From NCBI RefSeq assembly GCF_003265705.1, contig NW_020312894.1, forward strand, positions 5,852,118 through 5,916,117: a stretch of 64,000 nt of DNA, in the 5' to 3' direction. This document shows, in pieces, positions 1-11,137 of the stretch. Below the pieces are notes generated by a model. That model worked only from the letters and a program-made list of their open reading frames with translations. It had not been told where the DNA came from and ran no database searches. This DNA is from Callorhinus ursinus (lineage: Eukaryota > Chordata > Mammalia > Carnivora > Otariidae). Position 1 is the stretch's first letter; the number at the start of each line of letters is the position of its first letter. The position numbers and the translations under genes are program-made.

Positions 1-3000
1 ACCAGGACCCCTGGGTCACACTTCCGGGTTTAGCACCAGGACCCCTGTGCAGAGCTAGGCCTCCGTCATCCAGATTCGGGGCCAGCTGCTCCAGGCCCCT
101 CGTGGCGCCCCGCTGCCTAGAGCTCGGCCTCCTGGCCACACAGCTACATCAGCCCAGAATCTACATCAGGAGATTCTGGCTAAGGATATCAGGAAGAGAA
201 ATCACAATGCTGTGAGCTCTAGGGGGAAGGCACGCCTCTCCTCAACGCTGACTCCCTGACCCTGGGGTGCACCTGCCCCCTCCCCATGCTCTACTACCCC
301 CCCACCCCTCCTTCTGCCTCAAGACTCCCAGGCCCTGGGGACTCAGGGCCATTGCTGCTGGGCCCTCGGCCCTCGCACACACTCGTCCCCACAGCCTGGG
401 CTGGGAACAGAGGGGCAGCCCCCCCCGGAAGGGGTCAGGAGGCAGAAAGGATGAGGCCTGCAAGGCTGGGGCCCCGGGCACAGGTCCCAAGGAGCTAGGG
501 CAGGAATGGGCAAATCACAGACTGGAACCTGGGACCAGCCCAGCACCAAGCTGGACAGGAGCATGGCAGGAAATGAGGCCAGAAGGCTATGAAGGACATT
601 TTTTAAAGTGTTTTGAAGCAGCCAGCAGCCACCACAGTCTGAAAACTCTGATCAGAGAACCTGAGAGCCCAGGACTGACAAGCACTGAAGGTGTTGGCTT
701 CGCCATGAAAAACACCAAACACGATCCATGTCCCTGCCATCTCCCAAAACTCAAAAAAATAGTTTCTGGTAATTCATTTAATGGCAAAAACTGGGCCTGA
801 GCGGAGAGCAGGCTGATCACAGGTCACCTCCCTCACATTGCAGGTGACCATACAGCCCCCGCAGCCTCATCCACATGTCTGACTGTGGCGGAGTCCCCAG
901 ACCCGCTGGGGGTGTGCAGCACGTACGTGAGCCTTCTGCACGGGTACCATCTACCTCTCCACATCGAGACAAACCTGAATTTGAAAACACCACTAGCCCT
1001 AAGAATTTCACATAAGGGATTGCTGAGCTGGACCACGATCTACACCCCAGGAGGGCGGCTCTGGATCCCCCACATCTAAGAACAATGCTAGCAAGCAAAC
1101 TGGAAGGAAGAAAGGTTATTTGAAGGCACAGTTTTCTTTGACCTGTAATTTCTCCGTGGCTTACAACAACTGCGTTGTTCACGGAAGCTGGGACACACTC
1201 ACCTTCATCACTATCCACCTCGTGCATCAGTTCAACTGCTCAGCTTAGTGCCTACTCATAAGGCTCATCGGCTCACACTGTTAATCAATGACTAGACAAC
1301 TTGTTTAGTAATAAAACAAAAATTACAAAACCTTAGGAAAAGTAATGCTCACACTGCCACACTGCTCTTTTCCAATAAGAAACTGATTAAAACCATCACC
1401 AGTAATCACCTACTTTCTCTATAACATCATTAATACAAAGTAGTACTTTCTCCTTCCGAAAGAGGAAATAATAGAAAGTAGTACTTTCTCCTTCCGCAGG
1501 CTCTACGCGTGCAGTATCTAGCCAGCTCCTCTAGGGAAATGGAGGCCACTATTGCCCCATCTCCCAGGGCCTGAGGCCGGGGAGGGTAGATAAGGCAGAA
1601 GAGTAGAGCCCTGGCCTGGATTCCAGGCATTCTGACTCCCAGTCCACTGCTCTTTACCCTACACCATAATGGCCCCCCAACCGAACTTTTAAGTTACTGT
1701 AGCTGTGACTGATTAACCTTTATAGGCTTTTTTCAGAGCATGCTTAGTCATAAAGACAAGTGTTATTTCAGAATATTAAGATTCCATTCTACTAAACAAA
1801 AACCAACACTTAGAAACAAAGACACCGTTCTAATGAGCAGGCTTTAGTACACCACCTTTCTGAGGCCCAGAGAATTCCAAAGACGCAGGAATGGGATCTG
1901 GGGGTGCTGCATATGTTTCAGGATGGTGAGAATAGGAAGTGCCAGACAAACATGAAGATGACTCATTTAGAAGGCAGCCTCCCTTATGCTCACAGGTCTA
2001 CCGCACCCCCCAAGGAGTACTCTCTGGGCCAGGTCTATAGTGAAGGGCATCCTGGAATCTACAGAAGAGGAGCAGAAGCAGAAAACAGGCCAAAGAAAAA
2101 GGCAGCACCTGTTCTCATTTGCATCTCTTCATACTGTTGTCGAGGTATGGACATCTGTTCTGCCAAGTGACTCTCAGGGACAAAATGGTGTGACACCTTA
2201 CAATCTCTGTGTTCGGTGCCAATAATGCTGAAGGATCTAACTCCTCCTGATCAATAACAAGTAGGTGTCGATGACAGGGACCTGTTAGAGGAGATTCCCA
2301 ATACGCACATTCTCCCCTTCTTGCAGGGCACACAGCTAGACTCTATGTGCAAGGCTCAGGTGCTCTTAGGTTGGGCCAGGCACTGAGCTCTGGGATGAGC
2401 ACCACCTCCAGCCCTGGCAGAGGGAAAAGCTCCTGTGAAAGGTCCTCCATCTCTTTCTTTCTTTCCCCAGCCACAGGTTGAAAGGTAAGGAACCCAAGAG
2501 CCTAGCGGAGGGCAAGAGCCTCAGGACAGAAGAAGCCTGAGTCCCCGGATGACTAGAGGCAGCAGAGCCCCTGAGGCCCCTCTCCACCAGCCACTTGGCC
2601 TGTGACGTAAACAAATAACAAACTTTCATTATATGAAGCCCAGGAAATGTTGGGGCTCTTTGTTACAGCAGCCAGCCAACCCTAATTCAGAAATAGTTAC
2701 ATTTTCATATAAAAGCAGGTAAGTTAAACAAAATCACTCAAGATGGCACACAAAATTTGTATTGCACTCTTGAGGAAATGCAGCAGCAAACTGCAACTGT
2801 GAAGAGCAATCCCACCAGGACAAAGACTCTGAGTGACGTTTTTGGGAAGAGATTTATCCACGTAAGCTTTATTGGGCTCCCTTCACCTGGTCCCTTCAGG
2901 AGCTCTGGGGATCAGTAGGAACTCCAACCCGATAGGACTTCACAGCGAACACTAAAATTCCAGGGAATTCTCCCCCCATCGGGGACCCTCCCTTACAACA

Positions 3001-3094
3001 AGCAGGGGCTGCAGAGTTGCAGACACAATGGGGCCCCACGTGGCTTGAGTCGCACAGACTAGGGGCCGAGGGGAGCATAAAAGACACAGCTACT
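1..3094. other. Intron sequence, mostly unassigned
   Basis: I recognise no gene and no well-preserved repeat. 1-900 is moderately GC-rich and 1230-1900 is AT-rich and low-CpG. The one clear structure is a 22-bp direct repeat at 1437-1496, listed separately. Confidence 0.6.
1437..1496. repeat. 22-bp direct repeat, two copies
   Basis: AAAGTAGTACTTTCTCCTTC plus CG occurs at 1437-1458 and again, perfectly, at 1475-1496 (spacing 38 bp). The 16-base spacer (GAAATAATA-like) is not itself repeated. This is probably a small local duplication. Confidence 0.9.
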
Positions 3095-3275
3095 GAGCAC
3101 AGACCCAGGGCCAGGTTTGTGCTAGCTTCTCTCTTTATCCCCAGCACCGCCCCAGGAAGATGCTATTATCACCAATTCACAAAGGGGAAGCTCGGGCTTA
3201 CGGTAAATAACTCACCCAAGGTCACCTGGCTGGCAAGAGATGGACCGGAGATTCAAAGATGCATCTCCATGCCCC
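3095..3275 (-). mobile_element. MIR SINE fossil
   Basis: The plus strand reads as the complement of MIR: a gatgctattatcaccaattcac block, then a degenerate gaaactgaggc-type block, then AACTCACCCAAGGTCACCTG and an agcaagagatgga-type end. Boundaries are approximate. Confidence 0.75.
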
Positions 3276-3990
3276 TCAATCTGTGATCTTCTGTGATACC
3301 CCACACTGAAGAGAACACCTTTTCCTCCTCAAGGCACCCAAATGAAAAGCTAACAAGCTGACAGACATCTGGCTGGGGTGAAACCACCTGGTTTTTAGAA
3401 GCAGAGAGTGCCCGTGTATAGGAATTCCAGCGTCTCAGGTGCATGCGGGGAGGGGGGTGGCTGCCGAGTTACAGAGTGAAGAGCAGACCCCGGAGCTGTA
3501 CACCTGGCCCGACAGGGACTATGCAATACCAGTACGAAAGGCGCTGCTGGCCATCACTGGACACCTGGCATCCCGGAACCACAGGGGGCCTGGCCACCTT
3601 GCCCACACACCAACACTACAAGGGATACGAAACTGGAAATACAGCCAAGCTGGAGGGCTCCGTCTCCTAATGGCACAGGCAGGTGAGTACAGGCAGGTGG
3701 AGTGTGATGGGGCCGCCCCTAAGGGAGAGCTGTTCCCCGGGTGCGCCCACCATGCCAGTGCCCACACTTACAACCTGTTCAACTTCCTGTTCAGGTCTCA
3801 AACCCCCTGACTGTATCATCCCATCACTAATTTGATTACAAGAAATTTCCAGGGCTGAACACAGACACTAATTTGGTTCTTTAAATTAGATTCTGTGAGC
3901 CTTGTGAGGGAGGGGGGCTCATACTGCGAGCTCCCTCCTTCCTTCTTCCAGGCATCCCCAAGGAACTGGGGACCCATGACCTTGCAGAAA
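3276..3990. other. Intron sequence, no feature recognised
   Basis: No gene or confident repeat is seen. An open frame at 3439-3810 has no recognisable homology and sits in sequence with no splice or promoter support. Confidence 0.5.
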
Positions 3991-4003
3991 AATAATCACT
4001 CAG

Positions 4004-4123
4004 CACATTCCGCGTGGAGCACTGGGTGTTATGCACAAACAATGAATCATGGAACACTACATCAAAAACTAATGATGTCATGTATGGTGATTAACATAAT
4101 AAAAAATTATTTAAAAAAATAAT
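4004..4123 (+). mobile_element. Carnivore LINE-1 3' end, severely 5'-truncated
   Basis: The stretch from GAGCACTGGGTGTTATGCAC through the ATCATGGAACACTACATC block to ATTAACATAATAAAAAATTA is the terminal 3' UTR of young carnivore L1. A near-perfect target-site duplication flanks it: AATAATCACTCAG (3991-4003) and AATAATCACTGAG (4124-4136). Only about 120 bp were inserted, so this is a dead copy. Confidence 0.85.
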
Positions 4124-4193
4124 AATAATCACTGAGATGGTGGCCACCAAAAGCACACAAAAATTCAGAGGGAATGTCTTACTTGTGATAATC

Positions 4194-4538
4194 ATGTTAT
4201 GGGTTGTGTCCCCCAAAATTCAAACACTGAAGTTCTGCCCCCCAATAACTCAGAATGTCTTTGGAGATAGGGTCTTGAAAGAGATGACTGAGGTAATGAC
4301 ATCATGAGCGTGGGCCCGAATCCAGGAAACGGAGGTGAGGACATAAACACCATGGAAGAAGACCTTGTGAGCACGCCGTAAGACAGCCATCCACATACCA
4401 AGCAGAAGGCCTCAGAGGGAACCAACCCTGCCAACACCTTGATCTTGGACTTCAGGCCTCCAGAACTGAGAAAATAAATTCCTGCAGCTCAAGCTCCTCA
4501 GAGTAGTACTTTGTCAAGGCCGCAAACTAATACACATA
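4194..4538 (+). mobile_element. ERVL-MaLR solo LTR (MLT1/MST type)
   Basis: It starts TGTTATGGGTTGTGTCCCCC and includes GGAGATAGGGTCTTGAAAGA, GTGGGCCCGAATCC, an ACACCTTGATCTTGGACTTC block and GAGAAAATAAATTCCTGCAG (the polyadenylation signal). It ends AACTAATACA. This order is that of a MaLR LTR. The subfamily needs a consensus alignment. Confidence 0.8.
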
Positions 4539-4599
4539 CTTTACATGCTGACTTGAGGGGGGGGTCCCAAAGCACTTCCCACCTTATTAATAAAAGCAA

Positions 4600-4825
4600 A
4601 CTTAAGGACAATGCTACTGCTACTGACATAACAGTGTTCCCCAAGTGCCTTAACTGGCCTTTAGCTCCCATGAACCTCCCAATCGGCCTGACCTTGTACA
4701 CAGGGCCAAGCATTATCCTCCATTTTTGAAAACGTGGAACCAGCCAGGAGAGGCTCAAAGACCTGCCCCAGGTCACATCAATGAAGAGTGGCCACACCTC
4801 AGCTAAAACTCAAATTCTGATCCTT
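4600..4825 (-). mobile_element. MIR SINE fossil
   Basis: The plus strand carries the reverse of MIR: an AGCATTATCCTCCATTTTTG block, a degenerate gaggctcaaagacctgc block and CCCAGGTCACATCAATGAAG. Divergence is high and the ends are approximate. Confidence 0.65.
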
Positions 4826-5111
4826 CCCTGGGCCCCCTCCTCAGGGCCCACCTCTCAGAAGAGGAGTCTGAACATGGTGCCCGGCGGTCAGCCAGTGGTG
4901 TAGGGCACTGCCTGGCTCCACACTGTTGGGACAGCCCCACCAGCCTCCCACCCCATGATCTCTTCTTCCAGCTGCACTCAGGACCCTAACACATTCGACA
5001 ACTGCACAGCTCAGTGACCCCCGCTCCTGCTGCACCCCCGCAAGCAACACCTGTCAGCAGCCTTCCCGCGCACCGCGGCTCACGCAGCAGCCCACAGGCT
5101 CATCTCCCAAA
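4826..5111. other. Intron sequence, unassigned
   Basis: About 290 bp with no recognisable gene, repeat or regulatory motif. Confidence 0.5.
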
Positions 5112-6118
5112 TTACGCCAAGATAGCCTGCAAAGAGGGAAATGCAAATCCAAACCACAACCACGCACCACCACACTCCATCAGACTGGCTAAAATAGACA
5201 AGCGGAACAAGAAAGGCGGGTAAGGAGAACCCCGATCACACATACGTGGCTGGTGGGAATGCAAAAGGGTGCAGCTCCTCTGGAATAGTTTGGCAGTTTC
5301 TTAAAAATCCAAACGCACAACTACATACAACTTAGCAATGGCACTCCTGGGCACTTATCCCAGAAAATGAAGACTTGTGTTCATGTGAAAACCTGTGCAT
5401 AAATGTTCATAGCAGCTTTACTCATAACAGCCAAAACCCAGATGTCCTTCAGCAGGTGAATGGCTGATCCATAAGATCCATGCCACGGAACACCAGTCAG
5501 CAATGAAAAGGAACCACCCACTGATACACACAACCACCTGAAGAACCTCCAGAGAATTATGCGGCATGATAAAAATCAATCCAAAGAGGTTTCATGCTAT
5601 ATGATTCCATTCATGTAACATTCTTGAAATGATAAAACTAGGGGCGCCTGGGTGGCTCAGTCGTTAAGCATCTGCTTTCGGCTCAGGTCATGATCCCAGC
5701 GTCCTGGGATTGAGCCCCGCATCGGACGAAGCCTGCTTCTCCCTCTCCCACTCCCCCTGCTTGTGTTCCCTCTCTCGCTGTGTCTCTCTCTGTCAAATAA
5801 ATAAAGAAAAATCTTAAAAAAAAAAAAATGATAAAACTATAGAAACGGAGAAGAGATTACTGGTTGCCAGGGACTGTGCCGGAAGGAGGAGCAAGGTAGG
5901 TGTGGCTAAAAAAGGACGAGAAGAGAGGAGACCTGGGGGTGATGGCAATGCTCTGTACCTGGACTGCATCCATGCCAATATCCTGGCTCTGTATGGCACT
6001 GCAGTTTGGCAAAATGTCACCTAGAGGTAAGCTGGTAATGGGCATAGGAGGTCTCTCTGTATTATCTGTTACAAACGTATGTGTTTATAATTATCTGAAA
6101 ATACAAAGTTAAAGAAAA
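5112..6118 (+). mobile_element. LINE-1 (L1M type) 3' end, split by a CanSINE
   Basis: From GAGGGAAATGCAAATCCAAA and the nearby GACTGGCTAAAATAGACAAG, through GGTGGGAATGCAAAAGGGTG, to the terminal TTATCTGAAAATACAAAGTT, this follows an old L1 ORF2-end/3' UTR. The CanSINE at 5641-5825 interrupts it, and the L1 resumes after the target-site duplication. The coding part is full of stops. Confidence 0.85.
5641..5825 (+). mobile_element. CanSINE inserted in L1, with TSD
   Basis: Complete head (GGGGCGCCTGGGTGGCTCAG), polypyrimidine body and AATAAAGAAAAATCTTAAAA tail. The 14-bp perfect target-site duplication AAATGATAAAACTA lies at 5627-5640 and 5826-5839. The head derives from a lysine tRNA and keeps A/B-box-like sequence, but this is not a tRNA gene. 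Confidence 0.95.
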
Positions 6119-6180
6119 AATACAAAAGAGGAGGAAGGAAGGATTGAAGGATGGAAGGAAGGAAGCAAACAAGAGAAGGA
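6119..6180 (+). repeat. Degenerate (GGAA)n tract
   Basis: GAGGAGGAAGGAAGG followed by ATGGAAGGAAGGAAGC directly after the L1 3' end. Tetranucleotide tracts of this kind often grow from L1 poly(A) tails. Confidence 0.7.
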
Positions 6181-6704
6181 ACTATTCACAACCCCTAAGA
6201 CAAGCCTGATAAGATGTAATATTCTATGCAAACATTGGCACAACAATAAATTTAAAATTTTTATAATGTTTTCAAAGTAAAATAAGGTTTGTAGAAATAT
6301 AATATGCCCTAATTTGGTTTTTCTGCAACTCCAGTGAATGAAAATGTCCGCATTTCTATTGACTTACAATTAAATCTAATTTTTCTTCCCCAAAGTAGCA
6401 GCTTGCTTTCTACTCTAGATAACAAAAGACATCTCTCTGCAACTCCCACACTCCCAAATTTATTTGGACATTACACTACTCCTAGCAGTTATCATCAGTC
6501 AGAACTAATCTAAATACACACAAGTCATGCTCCCCAGCACTAAGCAAATGAGACTTTCCCCTGAGAGGGGCAAAACACACCATTAAGAAATCACCTTTTG
6601 AAGAAAAGTATTCTCGCAGCAAACCGTACCTGTCAAATCCAAACAGAAAATCACTTGTCACTACATTTCTGAACCGCACTTTATAAAATAAAAAATTAAT
6701 AAAA
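6181..6704. other. AT-rich intron sequence, unassigned
   Basis: No gene or recognisable repeat. It is AT-rich and low in CpG. Confidence 0.5.
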
Positions 6705-6900
6705 GCAACACCCCATTGAGTGCTTGGCTGATCTCAAACACAATGCCCCCTCTTCTGCCAACATTATTTCAATGCATCGTCCTTGGTCTTTGTGGTAGCC
6801 AGGCTTAGTTCCACCGTCCAGATGGGGAAACCGAGGCTCAGGAAGATGAGTAATTTGCTTATGAGGAGTAAGACAGGAGTTAAAGGTGTCTGCAGCACCA
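6705..6900 (-). mobile_element. MIR SINE fossil
   Basis: The plus strand shows GATGGGGAAACCGAGGCTCA followed by ggaagatgagtaatttgct, the complement of the MIR core and 3' half, with a plausible CATTATTTCAATGCATCGTC block ahead of it. Confidence 0.75.
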
Positions 6901-7048
6901 ACACCTGCATCCCCTTTGAGTTCTCCGTAGAAAAAGCCAAAATGAAGCACCCACACTTGGGTCCACTGGTGTTCAATCTCTTCCATAACAAAGCTGAAGA
7001 CTAGCAAGAGAACCTTTCTCTCCCAAACTGCTCTCAGCACCACCTGTT

Positions 7049-7562
7049 AGGTTTCTCTTGCTGCCTTAAACGGCCACACCCTGAGCAGCTTCAAACGGTC
7101 CACAGGGATAATCTCCAGCTCCCCAGGTCAGACAGTCAGTGGCTCTGCGTCTCAAAATCCAGCTGTTGGCCCGCTGGGCTCTTGTGGGAAGCTCAGGAAG
7201 GGATCTGTTTCCAGGCTCGTAGGGGTACTGGCAGAATCCAGTTGTGCCTGTAGGACTAAGGTCCCCGTTTCCTTGCTGGTTGCCAGCTGGGGGCTGCCCT
7301 GAGCTCCCTGGTCCTTGCAAGGGGGCTCCTACAACTCAGGGCCAGCGACCTCTGACTCCACTCTTCTGTGACCAGCCAGAGAAAGTTCTCTGCTTTGGGG
7401 GCCCACGTAGATAATGCAAGGTCATCTCTCCAACTCTAAGTCTCATTACGTTAACCACATCTGCAAAGCCCTTTCTGCCATGTCACATAACGTATTTACA
7501 GGTTCTGGGGATGAGGGCATGGACATTTGGGGAAGGGAGCCATTATTCTGCCTCTCACACCA
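7049..7562 (-). mobile_element. ERVL-MaLR LTR fossil
   Basis: On the plus strand it begins TTAGGTTTCTCTTGCTGCC and ends with a CACATCTGCAAAGCCCTTTC block, GGTTCTGGGGATGAGGGCAT and GCCATTATTCTGCCTCTCAC. This is the complement of a MaLR LTR that starts TGTGGTAGGCAGAATAATGG. It is heavily diverged in the middle. Confidence 0.7.
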
Positions 7563-8939
7563 ATGAGAGAAGTAAGCACACCATCCTCAGGTGTGACTCT
7601 AGAACACACTCCATCTTTTTACCTCATCTTAAGAACAGGATCCATAATAATTTTATTGGCGTTGAGACCTCAGACTCTGCCTAGCTGGGGGATGATGGAA
7701 AAGTTCACCCAGGCCAAGCCCTCCGTGGGACAGGTCAAAATTCATTCCTCTGTTAATTAACCAAATCCATAAACACTGACCCGCCCAATTCAAGCCTAGG
7801 GGGAGACATTAACAGGCTAGTAAGTTTACTGGGGGCAACCCCAGCCCCCACTGGAATAAATGGGGTGGGCGGGGGAGACCAGCATTTCCTGCCTTGCTGA
7901 GGAAGCAACAGATCAGCTGTTTACTCCTTTCCCCAATTTACAAAATAAATAAATAACTGAAGTGTCTCATTTACAAACAATGCTTCTAACAGATTCCAAG
8001 TACTTGCAAACAATGAGCTGTGATTCATGTTTCCAAATGAGATGGAGTTTTATCATTTTCTTTCCCCTCGTGACTCATTCATGCCGCCAAGTCAGTGTTC
8101 GGAGTGGAAGCAAGGCCCACCCACGACCCGCCACAGCCCTCCAAGGAAACACAGCCCTGTTGTTACGCTCCCCCCAAAAAAGCTGTGGTTGGTAAGGGGG
8201 GAGGCCAGTAATTTTCCCTTGGGCGGAAACAGCCCATTAGCTAATGGGAATGAATCCCTGTCCCCTAGCACTTCTGTCTTCCCTTCCTGAGAACCAGTGG
8301 GACCCTCCAGTGCCAACTCCTAGAACCGTGGGGAGAGCTTGGGCTGACCCGGATGTGAGCATCCTCGCCTTCCCTTCTGCCCAGAATCAAGAGTTGCCCT
8401 AACGGAACTCCAGTCATTTAAAGCCCCTACTGATGCCGAACAGACTGTGCTGTCCCGACCCTGCTACCCCGTTCTGAGGCCTCGGCTCCACCGGAGTGAA
8501 ACCAAGCAGAGCAGTCACCCTCCCCTCCACCTGACAGCCATTCACGCTGTTCCTGGAATTGCCTGGCAAAACCATCCAGGACATGGTTCTTTGGAAACTT
8601 TTCAACACAGACTTTTCTTAAAACCACAGCATTAGCCAAAGGTGTGATGTTGGAAGTCACCACAGTGAGTGCTGGCTAAGCTTCTGGAAGGTGTGTGACG
8701 TCATGGGGAGGGACACAGCCATGTTCTTGCCCACAGTCACCTCCCCACCAAGGAGACCCCACTCACTCTGTCACTGAATGCTCCCTTTGGTCTTCTCTAG
8801 ACAGAACAGTCAAGCAACTCAACAGGTGCCACACCTACAGTGTCCTCACTGACACCATCAGGTCATGCTGCAAGCCAACAAAAGGTGTCCATGTATCTTA
8901 AAATGCAGAGCTCCAAAGAGAAGCCCCTCCCCACCTCCT
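7563..8939. other. Intron sequence, mostly unique
   Basis: No gene is seen. 7860-8110 is low-CpG and AT-moderate, with an AP-1 site (TGACTCA, 8071-8077) and paired ACAAACAATG motifs (7973-7982 and 8007-8016). It could be an intronic regulatory element, but nothing here proves conservation. Confidence 0.4.
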
Positions 8940-9065
8940 GGCGCTCAGTGGGATGGTGTCAACTCCAGAGCCAGGGTTCCAATCCCAGACGGAGCACTTA
9001 CTAGCAGTATGAACAATGTATTTTCTCTCCGCCTCTGTCAAGTGGGAGTGACAGGAGTCCCACCC
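8940..9065 (+). mobile_element. MIR SINE fossil
   Basis: GAGCCAGGGTTCCAATCCCA (degenerate B box), then GAGCACTTACTAGCAGTATG and TCTGTCAAGTGGGAGTGACA follow the MIR plus strand. Both ends are eroded. Confidence 0.7.
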
Positions 9066-9230
9066 CACAGAACTGGGAGGAGGGAGGCAAAAGCTCTCAG
9101 CCAGAGCTCAAGCCACTCCCTGCCTCCTCCACAGGGCTGTCTGTGCTCCTGCTCCTCTGCTTGCCTCCTGACTCTCCTGAGTGCTCCAGGCACTCCTCCG
9201 TCTCTGCTGTGTTCCAGTCCTCAGTTCACT

Positions 9231-9246
9231 ACACACACACACACAC
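9231..9246 (+). repeat. (CA)n microsatellite
   Basis: Short run of about eight CA units. Confidence 0.8.
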
Positions 9247-9429
9247 CAGCAGGCTCTCCACAGCCAGGACCCCCACTGTCACCACACCTGAAGCAGTCCC
9301 AAACAGAATGTGCACCCACACCTCCCCCATCAGCTGCAGATGGATGGCGACGTTTCTATCAGGGTGGCTGGGATGAAACCATATGGAAGTACCCAGGATG
9401 CTGCTTACACACTCAGGTCCCAGAGTCAT

Positions 9430-9545
9430 AAAGCCCACCTCTGTCGCTGACCTCCGTGCCCAAGTCTGGGCCTCCACTTCCTCATCTCTAGAAATGGGGT
9501 GGGAAGAGAGTTCAGCCCTAGTGGTCCTGAGGCAAGAAGCACACA
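9430..9545 (+). mobile_element. MIR-like fragment
   Basis: GTCTGGGCCTCCACTTCCTC followed by ATCTCTAGAAATGGGGTGGG resembles the MIR core ending ctcatctgtaaaatgggg. Short and uncertain. Confidence 0.5.
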
Positions 9546-9984
9546 CCCCACCCACCCGCCGGCATGTGGAGCAAGACGAGTGTGGGCCCAGAAGACCTAG
9601 GACTGTCTCAGGACTGACTATTCCCACAGCCACTGTCCAAACAGCTCCACTGTCACTCCGCAGACATCTAATAGAAACAAGCACTGGAATCACAAAAAAG
9701 AAAGAACCCTGAGGGCCAGGGCCGCCCCAGAGGCTTGCCCAAGTCAGAGGGCCAGCACTGGAGGAGACCAGCAGTGGGGGCAGGCATGGCACCGCAAAAG
9801 CTCAGGGACAGGGGGGCCTGCCCGCTGCGGGAGCAGAAGCCCCAGGAGGAGCCCCCCCGAGAGGCACAACCTGGCGGCCAAGGTCACAAAAGGCCTTACA
9901 AGTCAGGCAAAGTGCAGCCTGGGTGACGGAGATGATAAAGGAGCAGGAGGAAAGTTAGGCGGAAAACCATGAAGGTCCAGGGGT
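9546..9984. other. Intron sequence leading into the CpG island
   Basis: About 440 bp with no recognisable gene or repeat. GC content rises toward the island. Confidence 0.5.
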
Positions 9985-10660
9985 CCGGGATCCCGGAGAG
10001 CAGCCACGGCCCCGACTCCCGACACGGGTGGGTAAGAAAGGACAGGCTGGACCCCAGCCCTTTGGCAGCCAGGCTGCAAATCCCCGGTGAGGAGGACGGC
10101 AGGGCGCAGCGAGGGCTGGGGTCCGTTTGTTCTGCCATCAAGGAAAGCCTCGCTCTCTGGAATGTATACTCGTTCGGTCCGAAATGTAAACTTGCAACCC
10201 GACTCCCCCCACTCTCCCGCAGGAAACGACAAAGAGCGGCGGAGCCAAAACAGTCCCGCCCTCTGCAACCCGCTCCCCGAGCCCGGGGACGCCGGAGCGC
10301 TCGGCCGGCCGCTCCGCTCCGGGGGTCCCGCACGGTCCAGGCCGGGCCCACCAAGTGGCGGGCAGGGCGCGCGCGCCACTTCCCACCGGGAGAGAGCACA
10401 ACTCCTCGCTTGGATCCCTACAACTTGCAACTGCCCGCCCGGGGAGCTCCAGACCCTGCACGCAGCTTCACCCAAAAAGCAGAAAGACGCGGCCCAACAA
10501 GGACCCCGGGGCGGCCCGGCCCCGGCCAGCCCACCCGAAGGCTTCGGCCGCGGGCAGAACGGGGTCTGAGCTCGGGCGGCCGGGGAGGCTGGAGGGCTCC
10601 GCCACCGGGTGCCCGCCCGGGAGCTGGGTGGCGGGGGGGGGGACGCCCCGGGAAGTGACA

Positions 10661-11060
10661 NNNNNNNNNNNNNNNNNNNNNNNNNNNNNNNNNNNNNNNN
10701 NNNNNNNNNNNNNNNNNNNNNNNNNNNNNNNNNNNNNNNNNNNNNNNNNNNNNNNNNNNNNNNNNNNNNNNNNNNNNNNNNNNNNNNNNNNNNNNNNNNN
10801 NNNNNNNNNNNNNNNNNNNNNNNNNNNNNNNNNNNNNNNNNNNNNNNNNNNNNNNNNNNNNNNNNNNNNNNNNNNNNNNNNNNNNNNNNNNNNNNNNNNN
10901 NNNNNNNNNNNNNNNNNNNNNNNNNNNNNNNNNNNNNNNNNNNNNNNNNNNNNNNNNNNNNNNNNNNNNNNNNNNNNNNNNNNNNNNNNNNNNNNNNNNN
11001 NNNNNNNNNNNNNNNNNNNNNNNNNNNNNNNNNNNNNNNNNNNNNNNNNNNNNNNNNNNN
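10661..11060. other. Assembly gap (400 N)
   Basis: Exactly 400 unknown bases begin 26 bases beyond the visible DOCK1 donor motif, inside the CpG island. The flanks are extremely GC-rich (a G homopolymer lies at about 10633-10642), the usual cause of sequencing dropout. Any alternative first exon or regulatory element here is invisible. Confidence 1.
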
Positions 11061-11091
11061 CCGGGCGCGGAGTGGGGCGCGCGGAGCTCAC

Positions 11092-11137
11092 CCACGCCGT
11101 ATTTCTCCTCTCTCTTGGTGGGCACCCAGCGCGTCAT
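11092..11137 (-). CDS. DOCK1: DOCK1 first coding exon (partial gene)
   Basis: Reading the minus strand from the ATG at 11137-11135 gives MTRWVPTKREEKYGV, followed by one base (G at 11092) and the splice donor GTGAGC at 11091-11086, so the exon ends in phase 1. This is the conserved N-terminus of DOCK1 (DOCK180), a protein of roughly 1,860 residues. It leads into the SH3 domain, whose remainder lies on exon 2 outside the window. DOCK1 works with ELMO as a cytoplasmic and membrane-recruited exchange factor for Rac1, in cell migration, engulfment and myoblast fusion. The start context is GCC before ATG with A at +4, so it has a purine at -3. The exon lies in a CpG island with a YY1-type motif just upstream, as expected for a TATA-less promoter. 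Only 15 codons plus one base of the gene are coding in this window. The peptide match and donor are seen directly; the family role is established knowledge. Confidence 0.95.

Larger units (their letters stand above)
1..11091 (-). other. DOCK1: DOCK1 intron 1 (5' portion)
   Basis: The exon donor at 11091-11090 (GT on the minus strand) opens an intron that continues through base 1, and no acceptor joined to a recognisable DOCK1 exon 2 is present. The first 1-2 kb of intron (10-11 kb) is part of the CpG island. The rest holds MIR, MaLR LTR, LINE-1 and CanSINE fossils, listed separately. A very long first intron is consistent with the large size of this gene in other mammals. Confidence 0.85.

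Noticed and set aside
9229..9792. 187-codon minus-strand frame
   Set aside because: It starts in unique GC-rich intron and ends in the CA microsatellite. Paralogous or domain support is absent.
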